Assembly (NCBI RefSeq): GCF_036320965.1
Contig: NC_092248.1
Coordinates: forward strand, 21,116,552-21,180,551
Reading direction: 5' to 3'
Length of the DNA: 64,000 bases
Source: Panulirus ornatus
Lineage: Eukaryota > Arthropoda > Malacostraca > Decapoda > Palinuridae
Both the position numbers and the translations under genes were made by a program. Of this stretch, positions 55,044-64,000 are shown piece after piece (the first letter of the stretch is position 1; the number at the start of each line of letters is the position of its first letter). Under the pieces are notes generated by a model. That model was given only the letters and a program-made list of their open reading frames with translations. It was not told where the DNA came from and made no database searches.

Positions 55044-57113
55044 GTGGTGAGAGTAAGTGAGCTTGGGGAGGAGATTTGTGTGAGGAATAACCCGGGGAGA
55101 CTGAGTACAGAATGGAAAAAGGTGAGAACAAAGGACGTAAGGGGAGTGGGGGAGGAATTGGATGCATTTAGGGAAGCAGTGATGGCTTGCGCAAAAGATG
55201 CTTGTGGCATGAGAAGCGTGGGAGGTGGGCAGATTAGAAAGGGTAGTGATTGGTGGGATGAAGAAGTAAGACTTTTAGTGAAAGAGAAGAGAGAGGCATT
55301 TGGACGAGTTTTGCAGGGAAATAATGCAAATGATTGGGAGATGTATAAAAGAAAGAGGCAGGAGGTCAAGACAAAGGTGAGAGAGTATCATTAAATTTCA
55401 GGGACAATAAAAAGATGTTTTGGAAGGAGGTAAATAAAATGCGTAAGACAAGGGAAAATGGGAACACTATTGAAGGGGGCTCATGGGGAGGTGATAACAA
55501 GAAGTGGTGATGTGAGAAGATGCAGTGAGTATTTCAAAGGTTTGTTGAATGTGTTTAATGACAGAGTGGCAGATATATGGGTTTTTTGTCGTGGTGGTGT
55601 GCAAAGTGAGACGGTTAGGAAAAAGAGGTAGTAAAAGCTTTGCGGAAGATGAAAGCCGGCATGGCAGCGGGTTTGGATGGTATTGCGAAGGAATTTATTA
55701 AAAAAGGGGGTGACTGTATTGTTGAATGGTTGGTAAGCTTATTTGATATATGTATGACTCATGGTGAGGTGCCTGAGGACTGGTGGAATGCTTGCATAGT
55801 GCCATTGTACAAAGGCAAAGGGGATAAGAGTGAGTGCTCAAATTACAGAGGTATAAGTTTGTTGAGTATTCCTGGGAAATTATATGGAGGGTATTGATTG
55901 AGAGGGTGAAGGCATGTACAGAGCATCAGATTAGGGAAGAGCAGTGTTATTTTAGATGGCAGAGGATGTGTGGATCAGATATTTGCTTCAAAAAAGGTAT
56001 TTGAGAAATACTTAGAAAAGCAAATGGATTTGTATGTAGCATATATGGATCTGGAGAAGGCATATGATAGAGATGATAGAGATGCTCTGTGGAAGGTATT
56101 AAGAATATATGGTATGGGAGGTAAGTTGTTAGCAGCAGTGAAAAGTTTTTATCGAGAATGTGAGGCATGTGTATGTATAGGAAGAGAGGAAAGCGATTGG
56201 TTCCATGTGAATATTGGTTTGCGGCAGGGGTGCGTGATGTCTCCATGGTTGTTTAATTTGTTTAAGGATGGTGTTGTTAGGGAGGTGAATGCAAGAGTTT
56301 TGGAAAGAGGGGCAAGTATACAGTCCTGTTGTGGATGAGAGAGCTTGGGAAATGAGTCAGTTGTTGTTCACTGATGATATAGCGCTGGTGGCTGATTCGG
56401 AAGAGAGACTGCAGAAGCTGGTGACTGAGTTTGGTAAAGTGTGTGAAAGAAGAAAGCTGAGAGTAAATGTAAATAAGAGCAAGGTTATTAGGTACAGTAG
56501 GTTGAGGGACAAGTCAATTGGGAGGTAAATTTGAATGGAAAAAATCTGGAGGAAGTGAAGTGTTTTAGATATCTGAGAGTGGATTTGGCAGCGGATGGAA
56601 CCATGGAAGCGGAAGTGAATCATAGGGTGGGGGAGGGTGCGAAAGTTCTGAGAGCGTTGAAATATGTGTGGAAGTCAAGAACGTTTTCTTGGAGAACAAA
56701 AGTGGGTATGTTTTTAAGGAATATTGGTTCCAACAATGTCATATGGTTGCGAGGCGTTGGCTATGGATAGTGTTGTGCGGAGGAGGGTGGATGTGCTGGA
56801 AATGAGATGTTTGAGGACAATATGTAGTGTGAGGTGGTTTGATCAAGTAAATAATAATAGGGTAAGAAAGATTTGTGGTAATAAAAAAAGTGTGGTTGAG
56901 AAAGCAGAGGAGGGTGTTTTGAAATGGTTTGGTCATATGGAGAGAATGAGTGAGGAAAGATTGACAAAGAGGATGTATGTGTCAGAGGTGGAGGGAGCGA
57001 GGAGAAGTGGTAGACCAAATTGGAGGTGGAAAGATGGAGTGAAAAAGATTTTGAGTGATCGGGGCCTGAACATGCAGGAGGCTCACGCGAAAGGCGTGCA
57101 AGGAATAGAGTGA
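55044..57113 (+). pseudogene. LINE L13 linker and reverse transcriptase fragments
   Basis: Pieces at 55044-55394 (linker), 55640-55897 (MKAGMAAGLDGIAKEFIKKG, YKGKGDKSECSNYRGISLLS), 55970-56338 (AYMDLEKAYDRDDRD, GLRQGCVMSPWLFNLFKDG), 56289-56528 (LLFTDDIALVAD: FADD changed to FTDD), 56531-56770 and 56724-57113 ([19 protein letters not shown]). The catalytic pair is kept but the ORF is broken at least six times. Near 57080 an insertion (GGCTCACGCGAAAGG) alters the [10 protein letters not shown] segment. Confidence 0.85.
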
Positions 57114-57618
57114 ATTGGAATGATGTGGTATACCGGGGTGGACGTGCAGTCAGTGGATTGAACCATGGCATGTGAAGCGTCTGGGGTAAACCATGGAAAG
57201 TTTTGTGGGGCCTGGATGTGGAAAGGGAGTTGTGGGTTCGGTGCATTTTTACATGACAGCTAGAGACTGAATGTGAACGAATGTGGCCTTTGTTGTCTTT
57301 TCTTAGAGCTACCTCGTGCACATTTGGGGGGAGGGGGTTGTTATTTCATGTGTGGCGGGGTGGCGACGGGAATGAGTAAAGGCAGACAGTATGAATTATG
57401 TACATGTGTATATATGTATATGTCTGTGTGTATATATATGTTTACGTCGAGATGTATAGGTATGTATAGTTGCGTGTGTGGACGTGTATGTATATACATG
57501 TGTATGTGGCTGGGTTGGGCTATTCTTTCGTCTGTTTCCATGCGCTACCTCGCTAACTCGGGAGACAGCGACAAAGCATAATGAATAAATAAATAGATAA
57601 ATATAATTATGGAAAAAA

Positions 57619-58273
57619 GTGAGAGCAAAGCATGTAAGGGGAGTGGGGGAGGAATGGGGTGTATTTAGGGAAGCAGTGATTACTTGCGCCAAAGATGATC
57701 GTAGCATGAGAAGCGTGGGAGGTGGGCAGATTAGAAAGGGTAGTGTGTGGTGGGATGAAGAAGTAACGTTATTAGTAAAAAGAGAAGAGAGAGAGGCATT
57801 TGGACGAGTTTTACAGGGAAATCATGCAAATGACTGGGATATGTATAAAATAAAGAGGCATAAGGTCAAGAGAAAGGTGGAAGAGGTGAAAATGAAGGAA
57901 AATAAGAGTTTGGGTGAGAGAGTTTCATCAAATTTTAGGGAGAATAAAAATGTTTTGGAAGGAGGCAAGTAAAGTGCGCAAGACAAGAGAACAAATGGAA
58001 AATCATTAAAGATGGCTAAAGGGGAGGTAATAAAAGTAGTGGTGATGTGAGAAGAGATGGATCGAGTATTTCGAAGGTTTGTTGAATGTGTTAGATGATA
58101 GAGTGGCAGATATAAGGTGTTTTGGTCGAGGTTGTGTGCGAAGTCAGAGAGTTAGGGAGAATGAATTGGTAAACAGAGAAGAGGTTGTAGTAGCTTTGCG
58201 GAAGATGAAAGCCGGCAAGGCAGCGGGTTTGGATGGTATTGCAGTGGAATACATTAAAAAAAGGGGTGGCTAA
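57619..58273 (+). pseudogene. LINE L14 linker fragments
   Basis: 57619-57972 (KHVRGVGEEWGVFREAVITC, YKIKRHKVKRKVEEVKMKEN) and 58079-58273 (NVLDDRVADIRCFGRGCVRS, LRKMKAGKAAGLDGIAVEYI) lie in different frames. Confidence 0.82.
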
Positions 58274-58586
58274 GTTGTTGACTGGTTGTTAAGGATGATT
58301 GATTTATGTACGACTCATGGTGAGGTACCTGAGGATTGGGGGAATACATATATAGTGCCATTGTACAACGGCAAAGGGGATAAAGGTGAGTGCTTACTTT
58401 ACAGAGGTATATGTTTGTTGAGTATTCCTGGGAAGTTATACGGAGGGTATTGACTGAGAGGGTGAAGGCATGTACAGAGCATCAGACTGGGGAAGAGCAG
58501 TGTGGTTTCAGAAGTGGTAGAGGATGTGTGGATCAGGTGTTTGCTCTGAAGAATGAATGTGAGAATACTGGATCTGGAGAAGGCAT

Positions 58587-59225
58587 ATGATAGAGTTGAC
58601 AGAGATGCTCTGTGAAGGTATTAAAAATATATATGGTGTGGGAGGTAAGTTGCTCGAGGCAGCGAAAAGTTTTTATCGAGGATGTAAGGCATGTGTAAGA
58701 GTAGGAAGAGAAGAAAGTGATTCGTTCTCAGTAAATGTCGGTTTGCGGCAAGGGTGCGTGAAGTCTCCATGGTTGTTTGATTTGGTTAGGGATGGGGTTG
58801 TTAGGGAAGTGAATGCAAGTGTTTTGGAGAGAGGGGCAAGTATGCAATCTGTTGTGGATGAGAGAGCTTGGGAAGTGAGTCAGTTGTTGTTCGCTGATGA
58901 TACATCGCTGGTGGCTGATTCGGGTGAAAGACTGCAGAAGCTGGTGACTGAGTTTGGTAAAGTGTGTGAAAGAAGAAATCTGAGAGGAAATGTGAATAAG
59001 AGCAAGGTTATTAGGTTCAGTAGGTATGAGGGACAAGTCAGTTGGGAGGTAGGTTTAACTGTAGAAAAACTGGAGGAAGTGAAGTGTTTTAGATATCCGG
59101 GAGTGGATTTGGCAGCGGATGATACCATGGAAGCGGAAGTGAGTCACCGGGTGGGGGAGGGTGCGAAAGTTCTGGGAACGTTGAAGAATGTGTGGAAGGC
59201 GATAACGTTATCTCGGAAAACATAA
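58587..59225 (+). pseudogene. LINE L14 reverse transcriptase fragment
   Basis: A 212-codon frame: NIYGVGGKLLEAAKSFYRGC, NVGLRQGCVKSPWLFDLVRD, SQLLFADDTSLVADSGERLQ (catalytic pair intact), CFRYPGVDLAADDTMEAEVS. It ends at a stop after TLSRKT. The YxDLEKAYDRVD motif upstream is broken by a deletion (GAGAATACTGGATCTGGAGA). Confidence 0.85.
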
Positions 59226-59344
59226 ATGACTGTTTAAAAGAATAGTGCTTCTAACAATGTTGTATGGTTGCGAGACGTGGGCTATAGATGGAGTTGTACG
59301 GAGGAGGGTGGATGTGTTGGAAATGAGATGCTTGAGGACAACAT

Positions 59345-59668
59345 GTGCTGTGGTTTGATCGAGTGAGTAATGAAAGGGTAAAAGGGATGTGTGGTAATAA
59401 AAATAGCGTGGTTCAGAGAGCAGAAGAGGGTATTTTCAAGTGGTTTGGTCGCCTAGAGAGAATGACTGAGGAAAGATTGACCAAGATGATATATGTGTCA
59501 GAGGTGGAGGGAAGGAGGAGAAGTGGGAGACTAAATTGGAGGTGGAAAGATGGAGTGAAAAGGATTCTGAGCGATCGGGGCCTGAATATGCAGGAGGGTG
59601 ATAGGCATACAAGGAACAGAGTGAATTGGAACGATGTGATATACCGGGGTCGACGGGCTGTCACTTGA
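59345..59668 (+). pseudogene. LINE L14 C-terminal fragment
   Basis: A 107-codon frame, [56 protein letters not shown]-stop. The native end GLNQGM is lost because GTCAATGGA has become GTCACTTGA. Confidence 0.83.
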
Positions 59669-60085
59669 TTGAACCAGGGCATGTGAAGTGTCTGGGGTAA
59701 ACCATGGAAGATTTTGTGGGGCCTGGATGTGAAAAGGGAGCTGTGGTTTCGGTGCATTATCCATGACAGGTAGAGACTGACTGTGAACGAATTGGGCCTT
59801 TGTTGTCTTTTCCGAGCGCTACCTCGCACACATGAGGGGGTAGGGGGTTGTTATTCCATGTGTGGCGAGGTGGCGATGAGAATAAATAAAGGCAGACAAT
59901 ATGAATTATGTACATGTGTATATATGTATATGTTTGTGTGTGTATATATATGTATACATTGAGATGTATAGGTATGTATATTTGCGTGTGTGGACGTGTA
60001 TGTATATACATGTGTATGTGGTTGGGTTGGGCCATTCTTTCGTCTGTTTCCTTGCGCTACCTTGCTAACGCGGGAGATAGGCGAA

Positions 60086-60096
60086 TAGTTTAAAAG

Positions 60097-60188
<92 letters not shown>

Positions 60189-60202
60189 AAAAGAAAAAAA
60201 AA
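60086..60202. repeat. (AT)n and A-rich spacer
   Basis: Pure (TA)n (60100-60182), then A-rich sequence, between the L14 tail and an inverted SINE-1 head. Confidence 0.95.
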
Positions 60203-60306
60203 GAGAGGGGAGGATTTCCAGCCCCCCGCTCCCTCCCCTTTTAGTCGCCTTCTACGACACGCAGGGAATACGTGGGAGGTATTCTTAATCCCCTATCCCC
60301 AGGGGA
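60203..60306 (-). mobile_element. SINE-1 head only, inverted (copy e)
   Basis: Minus-strand head from CCCTGGGGATAGGGGATTAA through GTCGTAGAAGGCGACTAAAA to GGAAATCCTCCCCTCTC. It is followed on the plus side by a T-run and CCAAAAG (the normal SINE-1 sequence after the T-run, but in plus orientation), then by LINE L15. Confidence 0.78.
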
Positions 60307-60351
60307 TTTTTTTTTTTTTTTTTTTTCCAAAAGGTATTAAGAATATATGGT

Positions 60352-61137
60352 GTGGGAGGCATGTTGTTAGAAGCAGTGAAAAGTTTTTATTGTGGATGTA
60401 AGGCATGTGTACGTGTAGGAAGAGAGGAAAGTGATTGGTTCTCAGTGAATGTAGGTTTGCGGCAGGGATGTGTGATGTCCCCATGGTTGTTTAATTTGTT
60501 TATGGATGGGGTTGTTAGGGAGGTAAATGCAAGAGTTTTGGAAAGAGGGGCAAGTATGAAGTCTGTTAGGGATGAGAGAGCTTGGGAAGTGAGTCAGTTG
60601 TTGTTCGCTGATGATACAGCGCTGGTGGCTGATTCATGTGAGAAACTGCAGAAGCTGGTGACTGAGTTTGGTAAAGTGTGTGGAGGGGGAAAGTTAAGAG
60701 TGAATGTGAATAAGAGCAAGGTTATTAGGTACAGTAGGGTTGAGGGTCAAGTCAATTGGGAGGTGAGTTTGAATGGAGAAAAACTGGAGGAAGTGAAGTG
60801 TTTTAGATATCTGGGAGTGGATCTGGCAGCGGATGGAACAATGGAAGCGGAAGTGGATCATAGGGTGGGGGAGGGGGCGAAAATTCTGGGGGCCTTGAAG
60901 AATGTGTGGAAGTCGAGAACATTATCTCGGAAAGCAAAAATGGGTATGTTTGAAGGAATAGTGGTTCCAACAATGTTGTATGGTTGCGAGGCGTGGGCTA
61001 TGGATAGAGTTGTGCGCAGGAGGATGGATGTGCTGGAAATGAGATGTTTGAGGACAATGTGTGGTGTGAGGTGGTTGGATCGAGTGAGTAATGTAAGGGT
61101 AAGAGAGATGTGTGGAAATAAAAAGAGGGTGTTTTGA
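60352..61137 (+). CDS. LINE L15 reverse transcriptase fragment
   Basis: A 261-codon frame: GGMLLEAVKSFYCGCKACVR, NVGLRQGCVMSPWLFNLFMD, SQLLFADDTALVADSCEKLQ (catalytic pair intact), [29 protein letters not shown]-stop. It ends because a deletion of about 20 bp between two AAGAG motifs (after GGAAATAAAAAG) shifts the frame. The downstream piece 61134-61352 ([39 protein letters not shown]) is in another frame. Confidence 0.86.
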   Translation: MGGMLLEAVKSFYCGCKACVRVGREESDWFSVNVGLRQGCVMSPWLFNLFMDGVVREVNARVLERGASMKSVRDERAWEVSQLLFADDTALVADSCEKLQKLVTEFGKVCGGGKLRVNVNKSKVIRYSRVEGQVNWEVSLNGEKLEEVKCFRYLGVDLAADGTMEAEVDHRVGEGAKILGALKNVWKSRTLSRKAKMGMFEGIVVPTMLYGCEAWAMDRVVRRRMDVLEMRCLRTMCGVRWLDRVSNVRVREMCGNKKRVF

Positions 61138-61352
61138 AGTGGTTTGGGCACATGGAGAGGATGAGTGAGGAAAGATTGACCAAGAGGATATATGTGTCGG
61201 AGGTGGAGGGAGCAAGGAGAAGAGGGAGACCAAATTGGAGGTGGAAAGATGGAGTGAAAAAGATTTTGTGTGATCGGGGCCTGAACATGCAGGAGGGTGA
61301 AAGGAGGGCAAGGAATAGAGTGAATTGGAGCGATGTGGTATACCGGGGTTGA
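61134..61352 (+). pseudogene. LINE L15 C-terminal piece
   Basis: A 72-codon frame ending [13 protein letters not shown] at the subfamily A stop (TGA in place of CGA). Confidence 0.83.
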
Positions 61353-61539
61353 CGTGCTGTCAGTGGATTGAATCAAGGCATGTGAAGCGTCTGGGGTAAA
61401 CCATGGAAAGCTGTGTAGGTATGTATATTTGCGTGTGTGGACGTATGTATATACATGTGTATGGGGGTGGGTTGGGCCATTTCTTTCGTCTGTTTCCTTG
61501 CGCTACCTCGCAAACGCGGGAGACAGCGACAAAGTATAA

Positions 61540-62456
<917 letters not shown>

Positions 62457-62552
62457 GGATTTCCAGCCCCCCGCTCCCTCCCCTTTTAGTCGCCTTCTAC
62501 GACACGCAGGGAATACGTGGGAAGTATTCTTAATCCCCTATCCCCAGGGGAT
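62457..62552 (-). mobile_element. SINE-1 head only, inverted (copy f)
   Basis: Minus-strand head (CCCCTGGGGATAGGGGATTA to GGAAATCCTCCCCTCTCG). It abuts the T-run and plus-strand tail half of copy g, so the head is inverted relative to the rest of the element. Confidence 0.8.
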
Positions 62553-62553
62553 C

Positions 62554-62690
62554 TTTTTTTTTTTTTCTTTTTTTCCAAAAGAAGGAACAGAGGGGGCCAG
62601 GTGAGGATATTCCAAAAAAGGCCCAGTCCTCTGTTCCTAACGCTACCTCGCTAACGCGGGAAATGGCGAATAGTTTAAAAGAAGAAGAAA
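62554..62690 (+). mobile_element. SINE-1 tail half (copy g)
   Basis: T-run, CCAAAAGAAGGAACAGAGGG, GGCCAGGTGAGGATATTCC, AAAAGGCCCAGTCCTCTGTT, CCTAACGCTACCTCGCTAAC-GCGGGAAATGGCG, AATAGTTTAAAAG, then A/G-rich and (AT)n. Confidence 0.8.
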
Positions 62691-62691
62691 G

Positions 62692-62774
<83 letters not shown>
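62691..62774. repeat. (AT)n between SINE-1 and L18
   Basis: (TA)n with one TACA interruption, between the tails of two elements in opposite orientation. Confidence 0.95.

Positions 62775-64000
<1,226 letters not shown>

Larger units (their letters stand above)
54278..57590 (+). mobile_element. RTE LINE copy L13, near full length, subfamily B
   Basis: It starts at the first bases of the endonuclease region (TGTGTGTGGATGTAACGAAC), without the leader, and runs to the stem-loop (57540-57575) followed by AATGAATAAATAAATAGATA. Deletions in the linker (near 55380) and frameshifts break the ORF. It is head-to-head with L12 and head-to-tail with L14. Confidence 0.93.
57606..60085 (+). mobile_element. 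RTE LINE copy L14, 5'-truncated in the linker, subfamily B
   Basis: It starts at ATGGAAAAAAGTGAGAGCAA (EWKKVRAKDVRG region), directly behind the tail of L13. It runs through a long 3' UTR to GCGCTACCTTGCTAACGCGG-GAGATAGGCGAATAGTTTAA. The last bases (GGCGAATAGTTTAAAAG) are the SINE-1 type tail rather than the LINE type AGCGACAAAGC. Confidence 0.92.

Overview
The window is eukaryotic, repeat-dominated nuclear DNA. I infer an arthropod, most likely a decapod crustacean, from the many copies of one RTE-type LINE, a tRNA-derived SINE, a Jockey-group LINE fossil and very abundant (AT)n, (AAT)n and (CA)n microsatellites. The species cannot be read from the sequence. There is no operon structure, rRNA, functional tRNA gene or CRISPR array, and no host gene I can name.

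Layout. 1-17.7 kb is a mosaic of RTE LINE copies in both orientations, separated by (AT)n or (AAT)n arrays, with short SINE-1 elements between them. About 8.3-15.5 kb of this looks like a badly polished consensus. 17.7-23.9 kb is mostly single-copy sequence holding a run of minisatellites (80-, 27-, 26- and 21-bp units). 23.9-24.4 kb is a palindrome of two tRNA-derived SINEs (SINE-2). 24.4-32.0 kb holds three further RTE copies and a SINE-2 tandem trimer. 32.2-35.5 kb holds a 37-bp and an 18-bp minisatellite. 36.1-39.5 kb is a near full-length RTE copy ending in an inverted 3' UTR. 39.5-51.5 kb is the only long stretch poor in young repeats. It contains an old Jockey-group reverse transcriptase, several exon-like frames and a decayed, coiled-coil-like protein frame on the minus strand. 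51.5-64 kb returns to dense RTE and SINE-1 sequence. The last copy runs off the right edge with an open endonuclease frame.

How the parts relate. Overlaying the copies gives an RTE LINE of about 3.5 kb: a 5' leader of about 130-170 bp, one ORF (APE-type endonuclease with SETKL, GDLN and SDH motifs; linker; reverse transcriptase with an FADD box; C-terminal GRPNWRW motif), then a 3' UTR ending in a conserved stem-loop followed directly by (AT)n or (AAT)n. There are two subfamilies. B has a 3' UTR about 250 bp longer and reads through to a C-terminus ending GLNQGM. A lacks that segment and carries a CGA-to-TGA stop 12 codons earlier. SINE-1 (about 220-240 bp) shares its head with the LINE 5' leader and its tail hairpin with the LINE 3' end, so it looks like a non-autonomous partner of this LINE. 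This LINE/SINE-1 pair, with the microsatellites attached to its tails, is the most coherent system in the window.
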